Made by a program: the position numbers and the translations under genes. Positions 1 through 12,920 of a DNA stretch of 64,000 bases are shown in pieces (the stretch's first letter is position 1; every line of letters starts with the position of its first letter). The DNA lies in NCBI RefSeq assembly GCF_016906535.1, contig NC_057372.1, forward strand, positions 2,585,501 to 2,649,500, in the 5' to 3' direction. The notes under the pieces were generated by a model. The model saw only the letters and a program-made list of their open reading frames with translations. It made no database searches and was not told where the DNA came from. Source of the DNA: Rhizoctonia solani. Its lineage: Eukaryota; Basidiomycota; Agaricomycetes; Cantharellales; Ceratobasidiaceae.

Positions 1-785
1 ATGCGTCTGCGGGTTCTGTTAGAATAGTGTAAGGTCGAATCATATCTACGGGAACGATAGACGATCTGCAAATTACGTGGTATGTGTTAATTGTAATAGA
101 AGTTCTACAGACCCAAGCGACTACGAAGTGGTCGGTCGGCACACCAAGCACGTGCAAGACTCCAGAGAGGTGCATAAGGTACGAACTGGGTGCGCTCTAC
201 AAGGGAGCGGTATCTTTGGGGGATCGATCCAGCCTATTTTCTTGCGAGTACTATAGAGGGAACAGTTGATATAACCGCTCCTCTTCCATGAATGAGAAGC
301 TATATGACTTCGTTGAGAAGTATTAGATTAAACGTCAATATTATAGGTGTAATCAAGTAGAAACAAGGATAAGCAATATAGTAGTGCGCGCTACCAATCT
401 TTGTGACACAAGAAATCTAGGGATGCGTGCACCACATTCTACATACCGATGCCAAGCAGATTATAACGGCGCGGAGTAAATCATGTTGGCCAGCATGAAC
501 CAAGTGATGCTGAAAATTCACGGCAAAATACCAAAGAAATCATTCATTGCGATTGTCACGCGTTGTTTGCTTGTCGAAGGATCAAGTGAGGGTGGAATTA
601 GGCGCTGGGCGGCTCGGTGTGCGGATGCAAAAAAAATTAAAGATCTCCCGTGGCGAGCCATAGGGCAAATTGCTACCACCATCTATCTTTGCTTGTGACG
701 ACTCATAGATCGTCGCCAAACTATCATCCAAGCTCAGTCGACACATTAAAGTCGACTACTTGGATCCAGCGTTTTTTCTGCAATC
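1..785. other. No recognisable gene (window start to eIF4A)
   Basis: Only short open frames without recognisable motifs occur here, the longest about 70 codons near 483-698. The last stretch before 786 presumably holds the eIF4A promoter and 5' leader. I see no clear TATA box or repeat. Confidence 0.5.
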
Positions 786-2261
786 ATGTCGGGGTAGGTG
801 CATCAATCTCTTTAGTACTGGCATAGGGTTGATGGTCAAGGGGTATTTTAGCGAAGAACTTCAGGACATCAATGCCAATGAGATCGAGTCCAACTGGGAC
901 CAGGTCGTAGACAAGTAAGCACTACTCGGCCTACTTTGGAATTTTATCTCACCGTGTTCCCTTTATAGCTTCGACAACATGGACCTCCGCCCCGAGTTGC
1001 TCCGTGGAGTGTATGCATATGGGTAAGTTATCTCATCTGATCCTGATGGTCTTGATCTTATATATTTTCTAGTTTTGAGCGCCCCTCTGCCATTCAGCAA
1101 CGCGCTATCGTGCCCGTCATCAAGGGCCATGATGTTATTGCCCAAGCCCAATCGGGTACTGGGAAAACCGCCACCTTCTCTATCTCCATCTTGCAAAAGC
1201 TTAACCTGGATGTGAGAGGCACCCAGGCACTCATCCTGGCTCCCACACGAGAACTTGCCCAGCAGATCCAAAAGGTGTTGTCGCTCTCGGTGATTATATG
1301 AACATCACTAGCATGGCATGTGTCGGGGGCACCAACGTTCGTGAGGACATGGCCAAACTCCAGGAGGGCTGCCAAGTAGTCGTTGGAACCCCCGGGCGTG
1401 TATTCGACATGCTTAAGCGTGGTGCTCTCAAAGCCGCAACCATCAAGCTTTTCTGCTTGGATGAGGCCGATGAAATGCTTAGCCGTGGATTTACCGAGCA
1501 AATCTACGATATCTTCACGCTCCTCCCCAGCGACACTCAGGTTGTGCTGCTTAGCGCCACCATGCCCGCCGATGTCTTGGAGGTTACCAAGAAGTTCATG
1601 CGCGAACCTATTCGTATTCTTGTCAAGCGTGATGAACTTACCCTTGAAGGTATCAAGCAATTCTACATTGCCGTCGAGAAGGAGGAATGGAAACTCGATA
1701 CCCTTTGCGATCTTTACGAAACCGTTACGATCACCCAGGCTGTCATCTTCTGTAACACCCGTAGGAAGGTCGACTGGCTTACGCAAAAGCTCACTGAGCG
1801 CGAGTTTACTGTGTCCGCCATGGTACGTATTATTATGTACTCGTACCTTGCAGGATTTTAGACTTATCAGCCCTTCCTTTTAGCACGGGGACATGGAACA
1901 GGGCGTCCGTGAGGGTATTATGAAGGACTTCCGCGGCGGAACTTCTCGTGTTCTGATCACTACCGATTTGCTTGCACGTGGTATTGACGTGCAGCAGGTT
2001 TCCCTTGTCATTAACTACGATCTTCCTGCCAACCGCGAAAACTACATCCATCGCATTGGCCGTGGCGGTCGTTTCGGTCGCAAGGGGGTGGCCATTAATT
2101 TTGTTACGACTGAAGACGTCCGCATGCTCCGTGATATTGAACGTAAGTTTCATGTCCTCGTCACATCGCATCAAGACTCCAATTGATCGCTAAAATGACT
2201 TTTAGAATTCTACAACACTCAAATTGACGAGATGCCTCTCAACGTTGCCGATCTTATCTAA
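786..2261 (+). CDS. TIF1: ATP-dependent RNA helicase eIF4A (DEAD-box), frame broken once
   Basis: Translation initiation factor 4A, the cytoplasmic DEAD-box helicase of the eIF4F complex that unwinds mRNA 5' leaders. Six exons can be read: 786-793, 852-914, 969-1022, 1073-1822, 1884-2142 and 2206-2261. Helicase motifs appear in order: [10 protein letters not shown] (motif I), PTRELA (Ia), GG and TPGR (Ib), DEAD (II), SAT (III), ARGID (V) and [11 protein letters not shown] (VI), ending NVADLI. The start gives [12 protein letters not shown], as expected for the family. The frame breaks at about 1275-1283: 8 nt lie between the codons for QIQK and ALGDYM where 9 are expected, so the literal frame stops at 1299. 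Everything else is conserved in an essential gene, so a sequencing or assembly deletion is more likely than a pseudogene. Identity is near certain from the motifs. Confidence 0.95.
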
Positions 2262-2901
2262 ACAGACCCCAAAATTCAACTTGCTACTGTACTTTTTCGT
2301 GTAGATTAGGCTGAGGTGTTGGAGGGTTTTGTTCGTACCCATTTTTTTTTTAGTTCTTTCCTTGTTTTGCTCTGTCTCTCGGATATCACTTGGTTGCCCT
2401 GAAGTGAAGGATTCACGTTCCATACGCATACTTATTAGCACCGGCATGTTCGTCCCTCTCTTGGCAATACATATCTCATTTTTACCTATCTTTTTCGAGC
2501 GTGCCAAGGATGTAGGTATGAAATTCTAGTGGGTTTAGTTTGGGTCACCGGACCGGAGAGGCAGGTACTTCGGACCGGATATTCTTGGCGTATCATTCCT
2601 CTGTTCTTACTAGGGTGGCCTTGGAAAAGTTATTATTATGCATACGATCAAGAATTGATTTGATTATTTAGAGAATACACGGTTCTAGGAACTCAATGGC
2701 TATACACGGGATGATTTCAAAAACGATAGCGAATACAATGCTCGTCTTTTACCCAATCGCATAGGATACCGGTGTCATTAAGGTGGGCCCTTGCTCTTAG
2801 CCAGCGCTTAGTTCCATCAGTTCGCTCGCCGCTGAATTACTTGCCGGATACAAAAGCAAAGGTGAAAATGTCCGGTCTTGCACACTACGCCTTTCTGTGT
2901 T
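2262..2901. other. Intergenic: eIF4A 3' region and upstream of MFS gene 1
   Basis: T-rich downstream sequence of eIF4A followed by the upstream region of the transporter at 2902. No conserved coding motif, repeat or RNA gene was recognised in either strand. Confidence 0.4.
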
Positions 2902-4810
2902 ATGACTACTGATACATTCCCACAGGCATCACCAAAAGCAACTCGCCGTGACGAGGATGCCAAGTCGGTTGCAAGCCAGATCGAGGCTGCGTACCAAGTC
3001 CAAGTCCAAGACAAGGAGGCTGACTTCCCGGACGGAGGGCTGCGTGCTTGGTTAGTCTCTGCAGGGGTGAGTCATTTTGTGTTTTGTGCGCGTTTGTCCT
3101 ATTTAAAGTTTCGCGCCTCGAAATAAAAGGGGTTTGCTATTACTTTTAGCACGTACGCTGATTCATATTAGCCACAAAGTTGCACAAGTGTTGAAATTTC
3201 ATGTCACTGGTTCTCTATGGTTGCACTTCATGTTTAATTATAGATTCGGATTCATAAACACATGGGGTGTAAGTGCCTTATTCATCGTAGCCAATGCATT
3301 TACCTTATAGTATAAGCCAGGTATTTCAAGCTTACTACCAGGAGACCATGCTCCCCCACATTTCTCCTTCAAAAATGTCCGGTCATTCCAAACCCTGCTT
3401 TACGTAACAACTGACACTACTGTTTCCCAGTGCATGGATTGGATCGATTCAGTATGCCCTTGTTTTCTTTCCCGTAAGTTTGTTCAATAAACACGCTCCA
3501 CACAATCTTCTAATCAGCGATTCGAATAAAGGGGCTCGTGACGGGCCGAATGTTCGATTTGGGCTACTTCCGTGGCCCTCAACTCGCTGCGGCCGCGTTG
3601 TTTGTTGCGGGAACTTTCTTGACTGCTGAATGTAAAGAGTATTGGCAATTCTTGCTATGCCAGGGACTGGCAGTCGGAGTACGTGTCCTACATCTTTGTG
3701 CAAGTGAACGTTTACGAAGGTGGCTTGTAGCTTGCGTCGGGACTTTTGTTTGGGACCATGATTCCGGTCATAACCCATTGGTGTATGTATGCATATGGTC
3801 CAAATCGGCCAGGTTACTGACTTTGGTATTAGTTAAAGCTCGTCGTGGGTTAGCCATAGGCATTGCAGCCTCCGGGTCAAGTATCGGAGGCACAATCATT
3901 CCTATCGTAGCGAGACGGCTTATCCCGATGATTGGGTTCAAGTGGGCAATACGAGTGTATGTAACCCTTCTCAATCCGCTATGCCCCCTCCTTTGAGTCG
4001 TTCGTACAGTATCGGGTTTATCCTACTTGTAGTTGTTGTGGTAGCCGTTCTTACTACCCGGCGTCGACTCCCACCAGTGTTCGTTGCCGGAGGACTGTTA
4101 AACCCCAGTGCATTTCGCTATGCTCCGTACTCGCTTTATGTATTGGCTGCATTGCTGGCGTGGTTAGGGTTGTATACTGGTTCGTTCGTTTCTGCTAAAA
4201 TCAGGCCCCAATTTATCTCACAACTATGCATATAGTCCTAACGTACTTACAGGTGTATGCAAAAGAAGTCAAGATTTCCCCGAATCTAATCCCCTACTTG
4301 ATCTCGATTTCCAACGGTGCCTCATTCTTCGGTCGAATAGGCTCCGGCTACCTATCGGACCGTATAGGCCCTCTGAATGCACTCATCCCAGCAACGATGA
4401 TCACCGGTGTGGCCACTTACGCATGGCCATTCGCACGCAGCGATGGATCTTTGATCGCCATCGCATGCATATACGGTGGCTCTCTAGGATTCTTCACGGG
4501 CATGTGGCCGATGCCCGTTTCGACCATGGGTAGCGTGGACGACGTGGGTCGACGAACCGGGATGTTGATGAGTATCGTCACGATCGGCGCTCTCGCTGGT
4601 CCTCCGAGTTCTGGTGCTATCAGAGACGCTACTGGGAGCTTCGAGTATGTGGGCTATTATGCAGGTGAGAGGGTGGCTTGTGGCAACTTTGTTTGATGGA
4701 GTGCTTAGTCATGGCTTGCAATTGTTACAGGATCGGTGATCGTTCTTTGCGTGTTGTCAATGGTTGGTGTCAAATACGCCACGCTAGGACGTTTCACTGG
4801 TAAACTATAG
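2902..4810 (+). CDS. MFS monocarboxylate-permease-like transporter, copy 1
   Basis: Predicted 12-helix major facilitator of the fungal monocarboxylate-transporter-like (MCT/Mch) group, a plasma-membrane or organellar permease; the substrate cannot be told from sequence. Exon 1 (2902-3066) ends with the family hallmark DFPDGGLRAWLVSAG just before the first helix. A micro-exon follows (3130-3152), then FGFINTWG, VFQAYYQE, WIGSIQYALVFFP, a loop containing FDLGYFRGPQ, AECKEYWQFLLCQG, ARRGLAIGIAASGSSIGG, RIGSGYLSDRIGPLN and DDVGRRTGML, all separated by short introns. It closes with GRFTGKL and a stop. All exons join in frame, although one intron (after SPSKM) uses a weak GTCCGG donor. It is the first of three same-strand paralogues (also 5819 and 12921), which implies local duplication. 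Confidence 0.85.
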
Positions 4811-5818
4811 TTTGAGAATCTTATGTGATCGACGGTAGCACAGTTAGATATCGGAATAGATAGTCGAGTCGAATTTCACGCGCATTTTGAGATCACCTTT
4901 CTACCCGAGGAATGTCCAATTTACGTTAAGATGAAGTTATTCTTATCTTCATTTGAGATACATTATCAAACAAAGTTGTTCTCGGTTTATCGTCAGGGGT
5001 GGAGGAAGATTTGTGCGGCAAAGGATACGCGGTGTATCCTTGAACTTGCACCATGAGACATGGTGCCGCAAGGCACATGCTTCGGCCCGGTCAACATTCG
5101 ACTCGATATCGATCTAGACCTTGCCAAAATTAGCAATGGGATGCCGTTGAAAAAGTGGGCCCGGCTGCTCCACCAACACAGTACTAGTACAACACTTTTA
5201 GCACGTCATTCACCGCGTTGTAATCCATATAATGCGAAGATCAAGTTTAGTGAATTGGTGGATAAAGCCAGCACTGGCCGTGGGCGTCATTCGAAGCATA
5301 TTCTGCCTAGCGTTAGGAGTGACATCGGCCCCGCGGACCAAGCCAGAGATCGTGTTGTGTGAATGAATTGAATGTCTATGAGCGCCCCCACGGGTCAGCA
5401 TGAGGCCAAATGTGATTACGCAGCAGCTCGCCAAGACACTATGAGGTAGTTTCGCGATGCGGACACAGGCAGGATGGCGTGTTGAGAGGCAACGAGAGAT
5501 TTGGAGGGGGAGGGGAGGGTATAGTTATCGAGCAGAGTTCTAACTAGGCCAAAGATATTGTATTCAATCAATCGAAAGGTGACTCTGCTAAATGAAGTAG
5601 AAAAACACTTAGCGATTCATTCAACCTTTAGCGAGGACAAGCGGGCCCACACCCTGAAGATATTATTACCCGGTTCGGACCGGTTCTGATTGCGGCACCA
5701 CACGGCACGCTCGCTCAGCAAATCTTGCGATGAAATGTATTCAGCCCCTTCGAATACTCCGCGAATAAAAACACAAGGCTCCTTCTTGGTTCGGTTCGTG
5801 CTCTCCCTCGACTCCCCC
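4811..5818. other. Intergenic between MFS copies 1 and 2
   Basis: About 1 kb without a recognisable gene. A GC-richer stretch at 5060-5360 is open in one frame, but the translation has no recognisable motif and no splice-compatible continuation. I treat it as non-coding. Confidence 0.4.
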
Positions 5819-7784
5819 ATGACGACTTCACTCGTGCCTTCGTCCCGCCCCATTTCACTCGGTACTACCGGCGATGACATCGACGGAAAGACGATTGCGG
5901 AAAGTGATACCGGCAAGAGAGAATCCGGTCTGGATCCGGACCAGGAAAAGCCAGAGCACCATCGCCTGGCTAACATCGATGCTGCCCCCGATCGCGAGGA
6001 ACTGAAGAAGGAGGGAATCGCCCAAGGCGAAGACGAGTTTCCTGATGGTGGACTACGAGCTTGGCTGGTTGTTCTGGGTGTAAATCATTTTCCTTTCCAG
6101 TCCGTAAGATAACAGTATCTGACCCTCTTGACGTATCATACTTCGGAACATAGGGCGCATGTGTGACGTTTGGCACGTAGGTTTCTCGTTTTTATTTTAA
6201 CATCGCGTCGATGTTCGCTTGTGCGGTCAGCGTACATCAATGCCCAAGATTGACTTGATACTGACTCTTTCATGTGGTTTACAGGTTCGGATTCGTCAAT
6301 GCCTGGGGTGTAAGTATTCTATCTATCTTGAGTTCAATCAGAAAACAATAACTCTTCTTAGGTATTCCAAGCTTACTATCAAGAGACTGTTCTTTCCGAC
6401 ACCTCGCCATCCACAGTGTATGTACACTGGTGTCCTTATCATGCTTCCCCCCGCTAACAATCCTACCAGAGCATGGATCGGGTCGGTGCAGTATGCCCTT
6501 GTATTTTTGCCTGTAAGTATTATCCGCACTAGACTGAGATCGCCCTATTTATGAAGACGAATTTCTAGGGCCTTTTGACTGGAAGGTTATTCGATTTGGG
6601 TCATTACCGGGTTCCCCAAATATTCGCGGCTGCCTTGCTTATTATTGGGACGTTCCTGGCCGCTGAATGTCATGAATATTGGCAGTTTTTGCTTTGCCAG
6701 GGCATTGCCGTAGGTGTGAGTAGATTATGTTTATCTTTTGTCGACCCAAGCATGACATAGGATTTAGCTTGCTTCGGGCTTTTTGTTCGGACCAACAATT
6801 GCAGTCGTGTCTCATTGGTGTAAGTAGTTGATTGCGTCGCATGTTAATGAAGCAACTAACGGCATCGGCAGTCCGTGCTCGTCGAGGTCTGGCACTAGGT
6901 ATACTCGCATCTGGCTCTAGTATTGGTGGTACGGTGATACCTATTGCGGTCAGAAAGCTCATACCAATAGTCGGTTTCAAATGGGCAATGAGAATGTATG
7001 CACTTTGATCATTGGTTATGTAACCATAGTTGACCCTTAGCCTTTTCTAGCATTGGATTCATTTTGCTATTCGTTTTGACCGTGGCCATTCTTACCCTGC
7101 GTCGTCGTCTTCCTCCCAAAAAGGTCTCTGGTGGTCTATTAAACCTCAAAGCATTCCTACACATTCCATATTCGATTTACGTTTTGGCTTCGGTGGTGTC
7201 CTTCCTTGGATTATACACAGGTGAGCATAGATCTCATCATACGAACCAGCGAGCTGACAAGTTCCTAGTTTTGACTTATCTTGAGGTCTATGCAACCGAG
7301 ATTGGTCTTCCAGAAGATTTTGCATTCTACATGATTCCCATCGCCAATGCAGCGTCTCTGTTCGGTCGCGTCGGCTCGGGAGTTGTTAGCGATCGTATTG
7401 GGCCCATCAATACTCTTATCCCAAGCACTCTCGTCGCTGGAGTATGCACTTATGCATGGCCTTTTGCCCGTAACAAAGGGTCGCTCATCGTACTGGCTTG
7501 TATCTACGGCGCCGCTTGTGGTGTATTTGTCGGAATGCTTGCAACCCCAGTGGCCAAGATGGGTAGTATGGACGATGTAGGAAGGAGGACCGGGATGCTT
7601 ATGAGTGTTATTGCCGCTGGAGCCGTTGCTGGTCCTCCTATTTCGGGAGCTATTCGCGACAAAACGGGTAGCTTTATTCAAGTAGGATATTACGCAGGTT
7701 CGTGGCCTTCTCATTCATAGTAATGCCAACATTCTTACATGCATTTATTCAGGTTCCATGATTATTCTCTGTGTTTTGTGTTGA
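5819..7784 (+). CDS. MFS monocarboxylate-permease-like transporter, copy 2, C-terminus cut by frameshift
   Basis: Second paralogue of the MCT-like permease array. The hydrophilic N-terminus (MTTSLVPSSRP) leads to DEFPDGGLRAWLVVLG, then micro-exons GACVTFGT and FGFVNAWG and the same chain of motifs as copy 1 (FDLGHYRVPQ, AECHEYWQFLLCQG, ARRGLALGILASGSSIGG, RVGSGVVSDRIGPIN, DDVGRRTGML). ATG 5819 was chosen because it gives an N-terminus like its siblings; an upstream in-frame ATG at 5690 is possible. In the last exon the frame meets TGA at 7782-7784. With one added base at about 7779 the reading continues to a TAG at 7829-7831 with a tail (VKFVALGTLRGKF) matching copies 1 and 3. A single-base loss, real or artefactual, is therefore likely. 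Otherwise the transporter is complete. Confidence 0.85.
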
Positions 7785-7831
7785 TTTGCGTCAAATTCGT
7801 GGCGTTGGGCACTCTCAGAGGAAAATTCTAG

Positions 7832-8129
7832 ACCCAGTTACTTCAAAATAGACTTTACAATCAGCGTGATTGGTACACGATCCATCATGAAATGCTCTTA
7901 CTTTACGTTTTTTTACGCATACATAATGCAATTGGCCTTTCTGCTATCGAACGTTTTGAGAAATAGGTGGCCGTACGAGTGCGTGTCATTTTTCTGGTGT
8001 TTCTTGGACGTTATTCCTAGTATTATTTGTTTGTGCTAGCTGAATATTCACTTGAAGGGGATACCAGATTCTTTGGTGTATGAGAATAAGTGGTGATTCA
8101 CGTGACCAAATTCCCAGGGTAACCCATCG
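7832..8129. other. Intergenic after MFS copy 2
   Basis: AT-rich sequence with no recognisable gene, repeat or RNA. Confidence 0.4.
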
Positions 8130-9703
8130 AAAGCTGACCTGTTTTCCAACTTACTTCGCCATGCTTTGTGTCTTACCACGGAGATTATAGTACGGATACT
8201 TCAATATCTAGAACCCATAGATGTCGGGATCATTCAGAGGGAATGTCTCCTGTCACTTTGAGTGAAACAGGCTAAAACGGGTGTTTGACGTTACAGATAA
8301 ACCGTTATTTCAAGGGTATTGTCGATAACGATCTCTATCTTCAATACATTCTTCAACTGGAAAAATCAGGATACGTGATTCCGAAAGTAACTCGGAAGAC
8401 CTGAGCTATTCAGATATGATACAGGCGCTACAAAACCACCAGAAGAAATGGCAGCGTATCGAACTGGGTGAACCCAAGTTTATCGAATTCCCAGATCCAC
8501 ACGATACTGTGACCTACTTTGCGGATAACCTGTATGCCTACTATCATCGCACAGGAAGGGAGAGTGATGGCTCTAGTTGCTGCACCCTTCGTCTTTATCT
8601 ATTACCATCTCTTAATACGGGAATCGAGTTCAACACTGGCACTATGACATCTTGGATACCTTCGTGCGAGCCTTTGCAACGCAGCCCCGGATTGACTTGT
8701 TGGTTCTTCTTGAGTCTTGTCCTTACCCGGATGACCGAGGCCGTTTCGTGAGGTGCTACCGAATCCACTTGCGGTCACTGTCCACCAACCAGCCGCATCC
8801 TTATGCCATCGACGCTACTCCTCTTCTTAATCTTGGTCTACTTGAACACTATTTTCTTACACGACGACCGCCTATTCATATCTATGGGAGAATGTTATCT
8901 TTCATTTTTCGGCCCAATTTCGAGCACCCGGAAGGTGAACCGTTAATTATAGTTTTTGACTGGGTGATTGGTGTGGAGGTTGGGGTAAGCAATCTTTTCT
9001 ACAAGGGACACGATATGGATCTCATATTATTTTATATAAGCGATATTATCTTCCGGCTTATACGGAATACTCAATTTCGTTCATTTCTGAGGAGTATTTT
9101 ATCATACCTCAAGGCTATCGATCTATAGAAACGAACCAATCCAATCCGACGGGCAGAATCGATTTGTACTATTCACCCATTTGTGATGACGGAACACGAA
9201 TTCGAGAGGTCAAACATGTTGCCAGTCTAGCTTTTCCTTCACTCCATAAGGATCAAAGCGGCCTGTCTCTACAGGTTCATTGTGTACCTTCGGTTGTACC
9301 CAAGACCCCCTATTGGTTCACACGATTGGGTAATATACCTAAAACCTATGAGCAGAACTCCTCGGATCACTTATGCTTGTATTACGAGGCTTCTACTGAA
9401 AAAGAGACTCTCCATTCCAGTTATCAGTCCGAGCTTCGTTTTAGTAAGGATCTGGGGACCAGTGGCCTGTTGTTTATACCTTTCCAAGGGCTACTGAGTT
9501 TATTCAACCGGGATTACTGCAATCATCGTAGCAATTCAGAAGGCCCGGCCTTGATTCCGTGGGAAGTCTGGGGATCTTGCACAATCTGTCTTCCCGACAC
9601 CGAGCTCCCTGACATAATTTTGCATGGAGGGAAGTACCTATTCTTACGGGGTAGCTCCGCCCCTCATTCTCCGGATGATTCATTGTTTCCGATAGTGTAT
9701 TAG
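8130..9703 (+). pseudogene. Broken F-box-like protein gene
   Basis: Fragments of an F-box-type protein are readable in order but not in one frame. They are an F-box-like segment at about 8130-8265 (TTEIIVRILQYLEPIDVGII), NRYFKGIVDNDLYLQYIL at about 8300-8355, a middle block from 8377 (DSESNSEDLSYSDMIQAL), a block near 8640-8990 (DLLVLLESCPYPDD) and a C-terminal block to 9703 (GRIDLYYSPICDDGT). A canonical splice donor is missing after the F-box. One-base deletions are needed at about 8375 and 8636, and no ATG precedes the F-box in frame. This layout resembles the WD-like/F-box adaptor proteins abundant in Agaricomycetes. It is either a decayed copy or a gene damaged by assembly errors like those elsewhere in the window. 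The family call rests on the F-box segment and overall layout only. Confidence 0.5.
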
Positions 9704-10614
9704 AGCTAAAGTTTCGGCAGCTATCACAGGCGAAGGTCCCAAACAGCGGCAACTGGGTTTGTACATCCAAGTCGAACCAGGACACTACATCGAGAGAGCC
9801 TTCTTATGCATACACAATAGACTGTCGCACCCCGGTACAAGAATCGCACGAGCTCGGAATACTTGGAGAGGCATTGCCAGATATCCGTGCCTATTGCAAG
9901 AAAACAGCGGTCAATGTGGACGAAGAAACCAAGTGCAATATCAATGACTATGATGTTATGGCAAACGACGAGCACTGTAGGTTACTCAGTATTGACATGT
10001 AAGACATACCGATGCTTACTTGGAACGTTGATCTTTACTACGCCAGTCGCGATTTACACTTGGGTATGCTATTTAAATCCATTCTTTTGATTATAATCGC
10101 CCTCATAAAGGTTCCAGGAAAATGATACCAAGGAGATCAGTGCGGTGTTTGTATCTATACGTTATGACCGATAATTCCACACGCGTATAGCAAAGGATTT
10201 ATGTAATAGTCATACCTTTCGGCTATTCTGACCCCTTGGTTATATGTAAGGTTAGATGGATTTTATTCAAGCCAAGGTTCACTTATAAATCTCTACGCTC
10301 AAGGACACATAACTCCCGCGATATTGACTGTCACCTTTTCCCACCTATGCCAGCCGCCAATCGCGCTGTTGAATTAATAATCACTTGTATATACACGCTA
10401 ATCAGCTTCCAGTCCATCACGCAACATGATTGGGCGCGCGCCGAATTACAAATTTGTCGGGTACCATTTTCCGTTTGGCTTTGAAAGCGGTAGCTCATTA
10501 TATGCTATAGATCAAAACAACACTGTTAGGTATAAAAGACTCACCGGGCCGTAGACGTTGCTTTATTATTCGTCCAATAATTCTGCTCTCCTCTCAACAC
10601 CTCACCTATCCACC
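9704..10614. other. Tail of broken F-box region and upstream of OYE gene
   Basis: From 9704 to about 10002 one frame stays open without an ATG (it contains KFRQLSQAKVPNSGNWV and GILGEALPDIRAYC). It may be a further exon of the broken gene before it, but no family was recognised. 10003-10614 is the upstream region of the OYE gene. Confidence 0.35.
10531..10537 (+). promoter_or_regulatory. TATA box of the OYE gene
   Basis: TATAAAA lies 84 bp upstream of the ATG at 10615, a plausible core-promoter distance in fungi. No other TATA motif lies closer. Confidence 0.5.
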
Positions 10615-12000
10615 ATGCCTGAAACGTCGAGACTTTTTGAACCCCTCAGGGCCGGGAACCTCACACTCGCCCATCGCATCGTCATGGCTCCTATGACCAG
10701 GTTAAGGGCAACCGTAGACGGCGTAGTCACTGCCATTACTGCAGAATACTACTCACAACGTTCAACTATTCCGGGAACCTTGCTCATTTCAGAAGGAACA
10801 AGCGTTGCTGCCGAAGCTGGAGGTTTTCCCAATTTACCAGGATTCTATAACGATGCCCAAGTTGAGGGTTGGAAAAATGTAAGGAGAATTTCTGTCTAGT
10901 CTTGTTTAGACGATGTCTTACATGGCATTCTGCAGGTTGTTGATACCGTCCATGCCAACGGATCATACATTTATCTTCAAATTGCAGCACTTGGGCGGGT
11001 GGGATACCCTGAAGTCCTTGCCGCTGGTGGACACCCATACGTATCCTCATCACCCGTTAAACTTGAATCGCGATCAGAAACTCCGATAGAGCTCAGCCAA
11101 AACGAGATTAAACGATATGTTGGGCTATATGCGGAAGCAGCTCGAAGAGCTGTTCATGAAGCTGGGTTCGATGGAGTTGAAATCCATGCGTGCAAGTACG
11201 TTCGTTTTTGGATCCGTTTGAGTAATGTTCTAAGGCTCCTGGATACTCTAGTGGGAGCTTAACAGAGCAATTTATACAAGATGTCGTAAACAAACGAACC
11301 GACGACTATGGAGGCTCTATCGAGAATAGGTCTCGCTTTCTGCTTGAGGTCGTTGATGCCGTGATAGATAAAATCGGGGCCAGCCGCACAGGAATAAGGT
11401 TCTCGCCTTGGAGCAAAGGACAGGGTAAGTCCTATGTGTACCCAGCGGAACGGCGCGCATATTCAGCTTATTTATTAGAGATGGGGATGAGAAATCCAAT
11501 ACCAACATACACCTATATCATCTCTGAACTCACCAAGAACCATTCCGAGCTATCCTACATTCACATGATTGAGCCAGGGATTAATTCAGCGGATAATGGG
11601 ACTACACAAGAGCTTGACGAGGGAGTCGTGGTAGGTCAGCGCACTGAAGTATTTGCCAAATAACCCTGACATGATGACAGGCTTCGAATGAATTTGCGTA
11701 CCAACTCTGGTCCCCTCGCACTTATCTCACTGGTGGTGGTTACGACCACCTGTCTGCCCCAAATACAGCTGATAAACTCGAAAATACGGCGGTAGTTATT
11801 GGACGTTTGTTCATATCTAATGTATGTTTTTAGTGAGACTTTAAACCTCAGACTAACGATTATTTCAGCCTGACCTTCCTCTTCGAATCAAGTTTGGGTT
11901 GGAACCCGTTGCTTCTGATCCAAGCACCTATTACAGCACAGGCCCTGAATCTATCAAAGGTTACACCGACTACCCTTTGCTACCTCAAGTCCGGGCTTGA
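10615..12000 (+). CDS. Old Yellow Enzyme-family NADH:flavin oxidoreductase
   Basis: FMN-dependent ene-reductase-like TIM-barrel protein. The N-terminus ([12 protein letters not shown], then [13 protein letters not shown]) and the later [10 protein letters not shown] and GYTDYP motifs are typical of fungal OYEs. Exons: 10615-10878, 10936-11195, from 11252 to the GQ codons near 11425, then from about 11479, with two further short introns before the end at 12000. The active-site segment reads [18 protein letters not shown]. The substrate-binding His and Asn pair (H-x-x-N) is kept. The tyrosine two residues after the Asn, the usual proton donor, is Ser under the best splice model (intron 11196-11251). 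This could mean altered chemistry, as in isomerase-type relatives, or lost activity. The catalytic loop depends on that one intron, but no alternative acceptor restores Tyr. Confidence 0.9.
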
Positions 12001-12920
12001 GGCCACGGGCTGCTCTTAGTTGAAATTCTTGTTCAAGAATTTGAATATTATGATAACTTCTTTTAATAGAGAGTCTTATTCTAGAACTTTGTTCTTTATG
12101 GTGACTTTAGCGTCAGTACAAGTAAAAGTTCGAGGGCTTCACAATAATCCTTTTGAGATCCAATGACCAGCACGTGATTAGTTAACAGCCACCTTATTCT
12201 GTGGGCACCCCTGACCATAGGCTGTGTGATCTCGCACTCGAAGAATTTGCGTGTGCCGATCATGAACTCAAGAGTTTATGTTCCGAATAACTTGGCGGTT
12301 GTTCCTGGCACCTAAACTTGGGCCCATACTGTATAACATTCGATTGCGCTCTTTACCTCGCAAATTGACTCCAGAGTATTGAGCTCCATTTGAATCCAGA
12401 TCTATCATGTTTACTCCCATCACTGGCCAAGTCAGGACTTCAGTAGCGTGGTGATCTGATTGAATAGAGAAGGCTGTGTCATAGGGCTAGTGGCTGATCG
12501 GACTCACCGCAACTGACGCGCAGACATGAGGCTGCCTCCGGTCTGCTCCCAACGGATTGATTACAACCACTCTGAGGAGAACAGGTGACGTGGGCAAAGA
12601 AACACGGGGGGGGGGTGGACGACGGGCGAATCTGAGTACCTGGTGCGATTGACAAAGAGCTCGTCGACTTGGTGGTGTATTGTAGATCGAGCAAACTGCC
12701 CGAGTTTCTGCTCAACTCAATCATCTGGCGCTTAAAGCTGTGCTCTTTAGCTGCGTCGGTCACAACTGATGATGCTCATTCGATTTCAGCATCGGCACCA
12801 CACTGCATCCCGACTTATCAATACATTGACCTAATCTCCACAGACGCTGCCTCATGCGAATAAAAGGCCCCCGGCAACTCGTTGTGCGTCTCATCCCCCC
12901 CTTCCACAAGAGCGACCACG
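12001..12920. other. Intergenic between OYE and MFS copy 3
   Basis: No gene recognised. A G-run of about ten bases occurs near 12606-12615. The stretch before 12921 presumably holds the promoter of MFS copy 3; an ATAAAAGG motif lies near 12860. Confidence 0.4.

Noticed and set aside
1094..1786. 230-codon open frame antisense to eIF4A
   Set aside because: Codon-bias shadow; the plus strand carries every helicase motif.
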